From positions 1-31,174 of the forward strand of contig JBKQSL010000159.1 in NCBI GenBank assembly GCA_052143655.1: a stretch of 31,174 nt of DNA, given 5' to 3'. The translations under genes were made by a program, and so were the position numbers. Positions 9,121-16,285 of this stretch are shown piece by piece. The notes beneath the pieces are model-generated. The model was not told the origin of the DNA. It saw nothing but the letters and a program-made list of their open reading frames with translations, and searched no databases. Position 1 is the stretch's first letter, and every line of letters starts with the position of its first letter. This stretch comes from CAVSUR01 sp052143655 (lineage in GTDB: Bacteria; Actinomycetota; Actinomycetes; Streptosporangiales; Streptosporangiaceae).

Positions 9121-10098
9121 TCAGTTCATCGTCAGGGCCATCACGGCCTTCTGGCCGTGCAGCCGGTTCTCGGCCTCGTCGTAGACGGCAGACTGCGGGC
9201 CGTCGATGACTTCGTCGGTGACCTCGACGTTCCGGTCGGCCGGCAGCGGGTGCATGAAGATGGCGTCCTGATGCGCGCTGGCCATCCGCCGGGAGTCGGT
9301 GATCCATGACGAGTACCGGTCGATCAGCCGCTTGCCCTCCTGCTCGTCGGCCGTGGTCAGCACCGCGCCCCAGCTTTTCGCGTATACGACGTCGGTGCCC
9401 GCGAAACCTTCGTCGAAATCATCGGAGATCTCGAAGGACGCGTGCCCGGCCCGGGCACAGTCCTGCGCCTGCGCCACGATCTCCGGCATCAGCCCGAACC
9501 CGGGCGGGTGCACCAGCCGCACGTTCATCCCGAACCGGGGCAGCAGCAGCGCCAGCGACTGCGGCGCGCTGATCGGCTTCTGGTAGCTGGTGGCATAGGC
9601 CCAGCTGATCGTGGCCGTGCGGCCGCGCGGGTCGCCGAACCGCTCGATGATCGTCATCAGGTCGGCCAGCGCCTGGTGCGGGTGGTAGATGTCGCACTGC
9701 ATGTTCAGCACCGGCACCCGGCTGGCAGCGGCGACCGCGCGCTGGTAGGCGTTGCCGACGCCCCAGTCGACGTGCCGGATCGCGATGCCGTCGTTGTAGC
9801 GCCCCAGGATCTCGCCGATCTCCTTGGGAGTGTCCCCGTGCGCGATCTGCGACGTGCGGCTCTCCAGGAACATCGCGTGCCCGCCAAGCTGGGTCATGCC
9901 CGCCTCGAACGAGGCCCGGGTGCGGGTGCTGGCGTAGAAGAACAGCATGGCCAGCGTCTTGTCGTTGAGCAGCCGGTGCGGCCGGCCGAGTGCGCGGTCG
10001 CGCTTGAGCGCGAACGCCGCGTCCAGCAGCGTGTCCAGCTCGTCCTTGGTCCACTCCGACAGGTCGATCAGGTCCCGGCCGCGCAGGTGAGTCTGCAT
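9121..10098 (-). CDS. ygeW: YgeW-like (knotted, catabolic) carbamoyltransferase
   Basis: 325 residues of the aspartate/ornithine carbamoyltransferase superfamily. The carbamoyl-phosphate motif STRTR is at 57-61, HPHQALAD near 138 and HPLPADR from His283. Several blocks resemble E. coli YgeW more than ornithine or aspartate enzymes: SQIAHGDTPKE, GNAYQRAVAAA, ISWAYATSYQKP, RFGMNVRLVHPPG and VYAKSWGAV. E. coli YgeW is described as a knotted catabolic transcarbamylase with no assigned substrate. It probably splits a carbamoylated (ureido) intermediate with phosphate to give carbamoyl phosphate for the adjacent kinase. It lies 9 nt after the PyrB-like gene and is clearly co-transcribed with it. 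It is shorter than the E. coli protein (about 396 residues). Substrate unknown. Confidence 0.85.
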   Translation of the reverse strand: MQTHLRGRDLIDLSEWTKDELDTLLDAAFALKRDRALGRPHRLLNDKTLAMLFFYASTRTRASFEAGMTQLGGHAMFLESRTSQIAHGDTPKEIGEILGRYNDGIAIRHVDWGVGNAYQRAVAAASRVPVLNMQCDIYHPHQALADLMTIIERFGDPRGRTATISWAYATSYQKPISAPQSLALLLPRFGMNVRLVHPPGFGLMPEIVAQAQDCARAGHASFEISDDFDEGFAGTDVVYAKSWGAVLTTADEQEGKRLIDRYSSWITDSRRMASAHQDAIFMHPLPADRNVEVTDEVIDGPQSAVYDEAENRLHGQKAVMALTMN

Positions 10099-10107
10099 GC
10101 CGTGCCC

Positions 10108-11061
10108 CTATTCCGCCGCGCCGAGCACCAGCGACAGCAGCGCCATCCGCATCAGCACCCCGTTGTAGGCCTCGAACCAGTACCGGGCGTGCCGGGTGGC
10201 ATCCACGTCCGGGGGCAGCTCGTCCATCCGGGGCAGCGAGTGCAGGATGATCGAGCTGGACTTGGCCCGGTCCCGCAGCATCTGGCGGGTCACCCGGTAG
10301 GCGGCGGGGGTGACGCCGCGGTCGGCTGTGGCCTCCTCGCGGGAGACCGCGTAGTTGGCCTGCACCACCGGCTCCATGTAGATGACGTCAGCCTCGGCGA
10401 TGCATTTCTCCACCGACTCCACCTCCCGGTAGCTGACGTTGCGCTCGTCCAGCTCGGCCTTGAACTCGTCCAGCAGCGTCATCTCCGGCGGCGCCACGAC
10501 GAACGCCTCCATGTCGAACTGCGACATCGCGTACAGGATCGAGTGCATGGTGCGCATCCGCATGTCGCCGACGCACAGCACCTTCAGCCCGTCCAGGGTG
10601 CCCATGTGCCGGTAGATCGTGTACAGGTCGGTGAGCACCTGGGTCGGGTGCTCGCCCCAGCCGTCCCCGCAGTTGATCACCGGCACCGACGCCCACCGGG
10701 CCGCCTCGGCCGGGGCGCCCTGCTGGAAGTGCCGCATCGCGATCACGTCGCCGTAGTACTCCAGCATGTGCACGGTGTCCTTCATCGACTCCTGGTAGAA
10801 GTCCCCGGCCCGGGTCATCTTGGCGTCGGAGAAGCCGAGCACGTGGCCGCCGAGCCGGTGCATCGCCGCCTCGGTGGACAGCCGGGTCCGGGTGGACGGC
10901 TGGTAGAACGCGGTCAGCAGGGTCTTGCCCGCGAGCAGGGTGCCGTTGCGCCGCTTGGCCGCGTACGGCTCCAGCTCGTCGGCGACGCTGAAGATGTGGA
11001 AGTACTCGTCCCGCTCGAAGTCCTTGAGCGAGAGGATGTCGCGTCCCAGGAAGCTCCTCAT
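10108..11061 (-). CDS. PyrB-like (aspartate-type) carbamoyltransferase, probably catabolic
   Basis: 317 residues. It has STRTR (56-60), Lys94 in the 80s-loop-like segment GDFYQESMKDT, GDGWGEHPTQVLTD (132-144; HPTQ 138-141) and a C-terminal HSLPRMDELPPDVD, matching the aspartate branch of the superfamily, where HPLPRxxE is usual. An automatic call would be aspartate carbamoyltransferase, but the sequence differs from the compact actinobacterial PyrB I know, no other pyr gene is present, and it sits between an LLM oxidoreductase and the YgeW-like gene. A catabolic transcarbamylase using a purine- or hydantoin-derived ureido compound is therefore likelier than pyrimidine synthesis. The ATG at 11061 has GGAG about 12 nt upstream. 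The upstream open frame is not part of the protein. Substrate unproven. Confidence 0.8.
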   Translation of the reverse strand: MRSFLGRDILSLKDFERDEYFHIFSVADELEPYAAKRRNGTLLAGKTLLTAFYQPSTRTRLSTEAAMHRLGGHVLGFSDAKMTRAGDFYQESMKDTVHMLEYYGDVIAMRHFQQGAPAEAARWASVPVINCGDGWGEHPTQVLTDLYTIYRHMGTLDGLKVLCVGDMRMRTMHSILYAMSQFDMEAFVVAPPEMTLLDEFKAELDERNVSYREVESVEKCIAEADVIYMEPVVQANYAVSREEATADRGVTPAAYRVTRQMLRDRAKSSSIILHSLPRMDELPPDVDATRHARYWFEAYNGVLMRMALLSLVLGAAE

Positions 11062-11122
11062 GGCAGCTGCTCCGATCTGTGCGTGCGCGCGGCGCCAGGG
11101 CGCCGGGCAGGTGACTGGACGT

Positions 11123-11145
11123 GCGCCGGCCCGGCGGGCCGGCGC
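11123..11145. other. Intercistronic perfect hairpin between the LLM and PyrB-like genes
   Basis: GCGCCGGCCC at 11123-11132 and its exact complement at 11136-11145 are separated by 3 nt. It lies in the only long gap (110 bp) of the otherwise tightly packed left arm. No T-run follows on either strand, so it is more likely an mRNA-stability or partial-attenuation structure than a full terminator. Confidence 0.5.
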
Positions 11146-11171
11146 GGAGGAAGAGGAAATTGGCAGGCCGA

Positions 11172-12176
11172 CTAGGAACCCGGTAAGTCCACGGCAAACG
11201 TGTCGATCATGAGCTGGACGTCGTCGCCGAGCGGGTACAGGATCGGGCAGGTCGCCCCGGCGGCGACGTACTCGGCAACTTTCGCGCGGCATTCCTCCGG
11301 CGTGCCGGTCGCCGAGATCGCCTGCACCGCCTCGTCGGGGACCAGCTTCATCGCCGCGCGGATCTCCGCCTGGCCGGCCGGCCAGGTCAGCACCTTGCCG
11401 ATGGCCTCGATCAGCGCCGGGTCGACCCCGCTGGCCTTCATGATGTGCGGCTGCTGGCCGAGGTACTGGGTGAGCAGCTCGCGGGCGCGGTCCAGGGCCA
11501 CGTCCCGGTCGGGGTCCATCGAGCAGACGATCAGCTGCGGCCGGTCGATGTCGCCGACGGTCCGCCCGGCCCGCGCCGCGCCGGCCGCCAGCGCCTGCAT
11601 CGCCCGCGCGGTGTAGTCGGGGGTGACCATGTAGTTGAGCACGATCCCGTCGCCGATCTCGCCGGCCAGCTCCATCATCTGCATGCCGGTGGCGCCGACG
11701 TAGATGGGCACCTGCCGGGGCGAGGTGTCGCCGTGCACGACGTCGAGCGCGACGTCGTCCAGGTGCACGAACTCGCCGTGGTAGGTGACGTGCGCCATGC
11801 TCAGCAGCTGCCGGGTGGCCTCGACGGTCTCCCGCATGGCCAGCAGCGGCCGGTGCCGGCGCACGCCCACCTTGCTGGCCAGCGGCTCCCACCAGGCGCC
11901 GAGGCCGAGGATCACCCGGCCGGGCGCGAGCTCGTCCAGGGTGGAGAACGTGGCCGCCAGCAGCCCGACGTTGCGGGTCCACATCGACACCACGCCCGAG
12001 GCGATCTTGATCCGGCTGGTCACGGCGGCGTAGGCGGCCATCGGCACCGTCGCCTCCCGGGCCAGCCGGCTCTCGGCCTGCCAGACCGCCTCGAAGCCGC
12101 GCTCCTCGGCGTAGCGGGCGTACTCCATGCTCTCCCGGATCGGGTGCTTGTCCTGCAGGTACAGCGCGGCCCTCAT
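11172..12176 (-). CDS. LLM-class (luciferase-like) flavin/F420-dependent oxidoreductase
   Basis: 334 residues with the TIM-barrel luciferase-like monooxygenase pattern. The N-terminal strand MRAALYLQD is followed by YAEERGFEAVWQAES, a central FSTLDELAPGRVILGLGAWWEPLASKVG, IYVGATGMQMMELAGEIGDG, and a C-terminal ATGTPEECRAKVAEYVAAGA. Members use F420 (for example the Mer-like reductases) or FMN (for example RutA, which opens the uracil ring). The general look is of the F420-type group, but cofactor choice cannot be read with certainty. Its ATG overlaps the stop of the amidohydrolase gene (ATGA), and GGAAGGAG lies just upstream, so the two are translationally coupled. The coupling implies a redox or ring-modifying step in the same pathway. 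The reading frame extends 20 codons further upstream, but without a ribosome-binding site. Confidence 0.85.
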   Translation of the reverse strand: MRAALYLQDKHPIRESMEYARYAEERGFEAVWQAESRLAREATVPMAAYAAVTSRIKIASGVVSMWTRNVGLLAATFSTLDELAPGRVILGLGAWWEPLASKVGVRRHRPLLAMRETVEATRQLLSMAHVTYHGEFVHLDDVALDVVHGDTSPRQVPIYVGATGMQMMELAGEIGDGIVLNYMVTPDYTARAMQALAAGAARAGRTVGDIDRPQLIVCSMDPDRDVALDRARELLTQYLGQQPHIMKASGVDPALIEAIGKVLTWPAGQAEIRAAMKLVPDEAVQAISATGTPEECRAKVAEYVAAGATCPILYPLGDDVQLMIDTFAVDLPGS

Positions 12177-13567
12177 CGGATTCTCCTTCCGCCGGGCGCG
12201 TACGGGTGCGGCGCGATGCGCTCCAGCCGCTCCCACAGCCGCGCGGCCTGGGCGCAGCTGCCGGCCGCGAGCGCAGCCTGGTCCACCCTGGCGGACCGCC
12301 CGCCGATGACCACCTGGTCGCCGGCCACGTAGACGTCACGGACGCGGGCCCCGGTCAGCCCGAAAACCCAGTGCCCGGCCAGCCCGGCGGCGGTCAGCGG
12401 GGCGGGCGCCGGGTAGTCCAGGACCACCAGGTCGGCCGGGGCGCCGGGGGCCAGCGTGCCCAGCAGCGGCTCGCCGAAGGCCCGGCCCGCGAACGCGGAC
12501 CCGGCCGCCAGCCGGGCCAGCGGCCAGTCCGGCGGCGTGTCCAGCGACATCTCCCGGGCCCGGAAGAAGCCGGCCTGCGACTCGCCGATCATGTCGCCGC
12601 CGATCCCGTCGGTGCCCAGCGCCACCCGGCCCGGCCGCAGGGTGAACGCCGAGCTGCCCACGGCGTTGTTCATGTTGCTGCGCGGGTTGCACGCAACCGT
12701 GGCGCCGGCCATGCCGATCAGGTCGATCTCCGGCGGAGCGACGTGCACGCAGTGCGCGAGCAGCGCCTGCCCGGTGATAACCCCGGCGTGATGCAGCCGC
12801 GCCGCGGCGGTGCGGCCGCAGCGGGCCACCGCGTCCCGGTTGTCGGCGGCGTCCTCGGCGACGTGGACGTGGATGCCGGTGCCGGCTTGCCGGGCCGCAT
12901 CCGCGCAGGCCGCCAGGGTCTCGTCGGACATCGTGAACGAGGCGTGCGCGCCCATCATGCCGCGGGCCAGCGGCGGCCGGCCGGCGGCCAGGAAGCGGAG
13001 GTTCTCGGCGATCCCGGCCCGGGCCCGCTGCGGGCCGTCCCGGTCGCTGACCTCGTAGCACAGCACGCAGCGCAGTCCCAGGCTGGCGAGCGCGCCGGCG
13101 ATGATGTCCAGCGACCCGTCGATCGCGTTCGGCGAGGCGTGGTGGTCGACGATCGTGGTAGTCCCGGCCAGCAGCGCCTCCAGGCCGGCGGTCAGCGCGC
13201 TGGCGCGGATCGAGTCCTCGTCCAGCGCCCGGTCCAGCCGCCACCAGACCCGCTGCAGGATCTCGGTGAAGTCGGCCGGCGGTGCCAGGCGCAGCGGCAT
13301 GCCCCGGGCCAGCGCCGAGTACAGGTGATGGTGGGCGCAGGCCAGCCCGGGCACGATCAGCGTCCCGGTCGCGTCGCGGCGGACCGCGCCGTCGGGAGCG
13401 GCGCCGACCGCGGCGACCCGGTCCCCGGCCAGCACCAGGTCCGCGACGGCGACCTGCGGCGGGTCCAGCGAGGTCACGACGGTCCCGCCGCACAGCGCGA
13501 CCAGGTCCGGCCCGGCGGCCGCTGGCCGGCCGGCCAGCGCGGGCCCGGCCGGGCCGGAGGCGGTCAT
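12173..13567 (-). CDS. ssnA: SsnA-like aminohydrolase (amidohydrolase superfamily)
   Basis: 464 residues of the metal-dependent amidohydrolase family. The metal motif AHHHLYSALARGM (HxH = His79, His81) and the following DFTEILQRVWWRLDRALDEDS match SsnA of the E. coli purine region. Further ligands are His233/His235 in GIHVHVAED, a downstream LAHCVHV, and Asp320 in LGTDGIGGDM. Relatives hydrolyse C-N bonds of heterocycles (guanine, 8-oxoguanine, triazines); SsnA itself has no firmly assigned substrate. Deamination of an aminated purine or its product is the natural guess. The ATG at 13567 overlaps the stop of the XdhD-like gene (ATGA), and its own stop overlaps the LLM start, so three genes form one coupled block. 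The longer open frame upstream of 13567 is not homologous. Confidence 0.87.
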   Translation of the reverse strand: MTASGPAGPALAGRPAAAGPDLVALCGGTVVTSLDPPQVAVADLVLAGDRVAAVGAAPDGAVRRDATGTLIVPGLACAHHHLYSALARGMPLRLAPPADFTEILQRVWWRLDRALDEDSIRASALTAGLEALLAGTTTIVDHHASPNAIDGSLDIIAGALASLGLRCVLCYEVSDRDGPQRARAGIAENLRFLAAGRPPLARGMMGAHASFTMSDETLAACADAARQAGTGIHVHVAEDAADNRDAVARCGRTAAARLHHAGVITGQALLAHCVHVAPPEIDLIGMAGATVACNPRSNMNNAVGSSAFTLRPGRVALGTDGIGGDMIGESQAGFFRAREMSLDTPPDWPLARLAAGSAFAGRAFGEPLLGTLAPGAPADLVVLDYPAPAPLTAAGLAGHWVFGLTGARVRDVYVAGDQVVIGGRSARVDQAALAAGSCAQAARLWERLERIAPHPYAPGGRRIR

Positions 13568-16188
13568 GACCGCGCCCGGGCGAGCCGGGGAGCGGCGGCG
13601 CGGGCCGCCGCTGAGTCCTTCATCGGCAGCGAGGTCCGCCAGAAGCCCTCGAAAGAGTGCAGCGCCCCGGCCACCGCCCCGGCCGTCGGAACCAGCCCGA
13701 TCTCGCCGACGCCCTTGGCCCCGAACGGCCCTTCGGGCTGGGCTTCCTCGACGAACCGGCACTCCACCGGCGGCATGCCGGCCGGCGGGATGATGTTCAG
13801 CGACTTCAGCGTCGTGGTGACCGGCCGCCCGTCGCGCACCACGTACTCCTCGGTCAGCGCGTGCCCCAGGCCCATGTGCACCGCCCCCTCGACCTGGCCC
13901 TCCAGCAGCGTCGGGTTGATGACCCGGCCGACGTCATGCGCGGCGATGACCTTCTCGATCCGGCCGTCGCCGTCCAGCAGCACCACCTGGGTGGCCCAGC
14001 TGTAGGCGAAATGGGTCACCGGCTCAGCTGCCGGCGCGCCGGGGGCGGTCGTCCAGTCGATCACCACCTCGCCGTAGAACTCCTCGCCGGCCAGCCCGGC
14101 CACCTGCTCCCGGCTCGGGCCGGCGCCGCCCAGCCGGGCGGACAGCTTCGCGGCGGCCTCCAGCACGGCCCGGCCGCCGAGCACCGTGCCGCGGGAGGCG
14201 GTGGTCTGGCCGCAGCCGATTTCCCGCTCGGTGTCGACGCAGACGGTGATCCGGTCGGGCGTCAGCCCGAGCCGCTCACACGCCATCTGTGCCAGCACGG
14301 TGTGCACGCCCTGGCCCATCTCGGTCCACGGATGGTAGAGCCGCACCGACCCGTCCGGCTGCGGCGCCAGGATCGCCTTGCCGTACTCGGTCAGCCCGTT
14401 GCCGATCCCGGTGTTCTTCACCGCGCAGCTGATCCCGGCGTAGCGGGCGCGCTTGTAGTCCTCGCGCACCTCCAGCAGGGTCTGCCGCAGCCCGACGCCC
14501 GGGCCGAGCCGCTGGCCGGTGCCGAACACGTCGCCGGTCGCCAGCGCGTTGCGCCAGCGGATGTCCCAGCCGTCGATCCCGGTGCGGGCGGCGAGCCGGT
14601 CCAGCATGCCCTCGATCGCGAAGTTGACCTGGTTGGCGCCGAACCCGCGCATCGCCCCGCACGGCGGGTTATTGGTGTAGACCGCGCGGGCCGTCACGTC
14701 GACCGCGTCCGCCCGGTAGCCGCCGCAGGCGTGCCCGGCGGCCCGTTCCAGCACCTTGGCCCCGACGCTGGCGTACGCGCCGGTGTCGCCGGTGATCTCC
14801 GCCCGGATCGCGGTGAGCCGGCCGTCGGCATCGCAGCCGACCGTGTAGGTCATCGTGAGCGGGTGCCGCTTGACGTGGAAGCGCAGGCTCTCAGCGCGGG
14901 ACAGGGTGAGCCGGACTGGCCGGCCGGTTCGCTGCGCCAGCAGCGCCGCGTGGCCCTGCACGTTCAGGTCCTCCTTGGCCCCGAACGCGCCGCCGCAGCT
15001 GACCAGCGTCGCCCGCACCGCCTGCTCCGGCAGGCCGAGCAGGCCGGCCACCTGCCGCCGGTCGCTCCAGATGCCCTGCCCCTGGGTGTAGAAGCGCATC
15101 CCCGGGCCATCAGGACCGTCCGCCGGGCAGGCCAGGCAGGCCTCCGGCTCCAGGAACGCGTGCTCGATGAACTGGGTGGTGAACGTCTCGGTCAGCACGT
15201 GCGCCGAGCGGGCCAGCGCAGCGGCCGCGTCGCCGCGGCGCACCTGCGACACCGACAGCACGTTCCCGGGAGCGTGCGGGTGCAGCTGCGGCGCGCCGGG
15301 CCGCCGGGCGGCGAACGGGTCGGTGACCGGGTCGAGTACCTCGTAGTCCGCCTCGACCAGCGCGGCGGCCGCCCGTGCCGCCGCCGGGCTGTCGGCGGCG
15401 ACCAGGGCCAGCACGTCGCCGGTGTACCGGGTGATCTCCCCCGCGGCGACCAGCTGCGGCCAGTCGGCGATCAGCTCGCCCTGCAGCCGCTCCCCCGGTA
15501 CGTCCGCCGCGGTCAGCACCGCGGTGACGCCGGGGCAGGCCGCGGCCCGCTCGGTGCCGATGCGCAGCACCCGGGCGCGCGGGTGGTCGGCGAACCGCAC
15601 CGCGCCGTGCAGCATGCCCGGCGCGGTCAGGTCGCCGGCGTACGGCTTGTCCCCCAGCGCGAGCTCGCGGCCCTGGTAGCGGGCGGTCCGCGCGCCGACC
15701 CGCCCGGAGGCGTCGGGCTGCGGCACCGGCTCGCCGCGGCCCGCCGCGGCCGCGTAGCCGATCGCGTCGATGATCTTGGTGTAGCCGGTGCACCGGCACA
15801 GGTTGCCGGCCAGCACCGAGGCGATCCGCTCCCGCGGCGGGTCGGGCTCGCGCTGCAGCAGGGCGTGCGCCTTCAGGATGATGCCCGGCGAGCAGAACCC
15901 GCACTGAGAGGCCCCGGCCGCGACGAAGCAGTCCGCCCACCGGTCCCGCTCGGCCGCGGACAGGCCCTCGTGGGTGACGATCTCCCGGCCCTCGAACCGG
16001 CGGGCCGGCTGGGCGCAGGAGACCACGGCCTTGCCGTCGGCCAGCACCGTGCACGCGCCGCAGGACCCCTCCGGGGCGCAGCCGTCCTTGACCGACAGCA
16101 CGCCGCACTGGTCGCGCAGCACCTCCAGCAGGTGCTCGTCGCCGCGGAGGTCAGCGAAGGCCGCGCTGCCGTTCAGGATGAACTTCAT
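13564..16188 (-). CDS. xdhD: XdhD-like fused 2Fe-2S / molybdopterin hydroxylase
   Basis: An 874-residue fusion. Residues 1-150 or so hold the two [2Fe-2S] domains: Cys37, Cys43, Cys46 and Cys58 for the plant-type cluster, and Cys96, Cys99, Cys131 and Cys133 (QCGFCSPG, CRCTGY) for the second. The rest is a complete xanthine-dehydrogenase-type molybdenum subunit with GGAFGAKED (399-407), CGAMRGFGANQ, EMGQGVHT and the catalytic Glu829 in FGAKGVGEIG. The absence of a FAD domain in the chain matches E. coli XdhD, called a probable hypoxanthine oxidase. Its electrons must go to a separate FAD protein (perhaps the subunit at 20330-21205) or another acceptor. It is the first gene of the left arm. The ATG has GGAAGGGAG upstream. 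All cofactor motifs look intact. Substrate not proven. Confidence 0.9.
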   Translation of the reverse strand: MKFILNGSAAFADLRGDEHLLEVLRDQCGVLSVKDGCAPEGSCGACTVLADGKAVVSCAQPARRFEGREIVTHEGLSAAERDRWADCFVAAGASQCGFCSPGIILKAHALLQREPDPPRERIASVLAGNLCRCTGYTKIIDAIGYAAAAGRGEPVPQPDASGRVGARTARYQGRELALGDKPYAGDLTAPGMLHGAVRFADHPRARVLRIGTERAAACPGVTAVLTAADVPGERLQGELIADWPQLVAAGEITRYTGDVLALVAADSPAAARAAAALVEADYEVLDPVTDPFAARRPGAPQLHPHAPGNVLSVSQVRRGDAAAALARSAHVLTETFTTQFIEHAFLEPEACLACPADGPDGPGMRFYTQGQGIWSDRRQVAGLLGLPEQAVRATLVSCGGAFGAKEDLNVQGHAALLAQRTGRPVRLTLSRAESLRFHVKRHPLTMTYTVGCDADGRLTAIRAEITGDTGAYASVGAKVLERAAGHACGGYRADAVDVTARAVYTNNPPCGAMRGFGANQVNFAIEGMLDRLAARTGIDGWDIRWRNALATGDVFGTGQRLGPGVGLRQTLLEVREDYKRARYAGISCAVKNTGIGNGLTEYGKAILAPQPDGSVRLYHPWTEMGQGVHTVLAQMACERLGLTPDRITVCVDTEREIGCGQTTASRGTVLGGRAVLEAAAKLSARLGGAGPSREQVAGLAGEEFYGEVVIDWTTAPGAPAAEPVTHFAYSWATQVVLLDGDGRIEKVIAAHDVGRVINPTLLEGQVEGAVHMGLGHALTEEYVVRDGRPVTTTLKSLNIIPPAGMPPVECRFVEEAQPEGPFGAKGVGEIGLVPTAGAVAGALHSFEGFWRTSLPMKDSAAARAAAPRLARARS

Positions 16189-16285
16189 CCTGTGCTCCCT
16201 TCCGCTCCGCGGGCGCGGGGCTAGGCTCTCCTGCCAGGCTGCTGCTGGCTAGGGCCATAAGTCCAGAGTGCGGCCGGAGGGTCAG
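16189..16285. promoter_or_regulatory. Divergent promoter region between the two arms of the catabolic island
   Basis: These 97 bp separate the start codons of the XdhD-like gene (minus) and the hydantoinase gene (plus), so they must drive both arms. They hold a ribosome-binding sequence at each end, GCCAG-N7-CTGGC (16233-16249), and two copies of GGCTAGG (16219-16225 and 16247-16253) exactly 28 bp apart. CATAAG at 16256-16261 could be a -10 for the plus arm. No textbook -35/-10 pair is visible, and the regulator is unknown. Confidence 0.5.

Noticed and set aside
9107..9121. Arginine deiminase pathway as the explanation for carbamate kinase plus carbamoyltransferase
   Set aside because: There is no arginine deiminase or arginine/ornithine antiporter, and the carbamoyltransferase resembles YgeW rather than an ornithine enzyme.
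11062..12339. Long upstream extension of the PyrB-like reading frame (743 codons in all)
   Set aside because: The extension overlaps the LLM gene in another frame and has no homology-like content. The real start is ATG 11061, where carbamoyltransferase sequence begins.
13568..13762. N-terminal extension of the SsnA-like protein
   Set aside because: It lies inside the XdhD-like coding region and is low-complexity. The ATGA overlap fixes the start at 13567.
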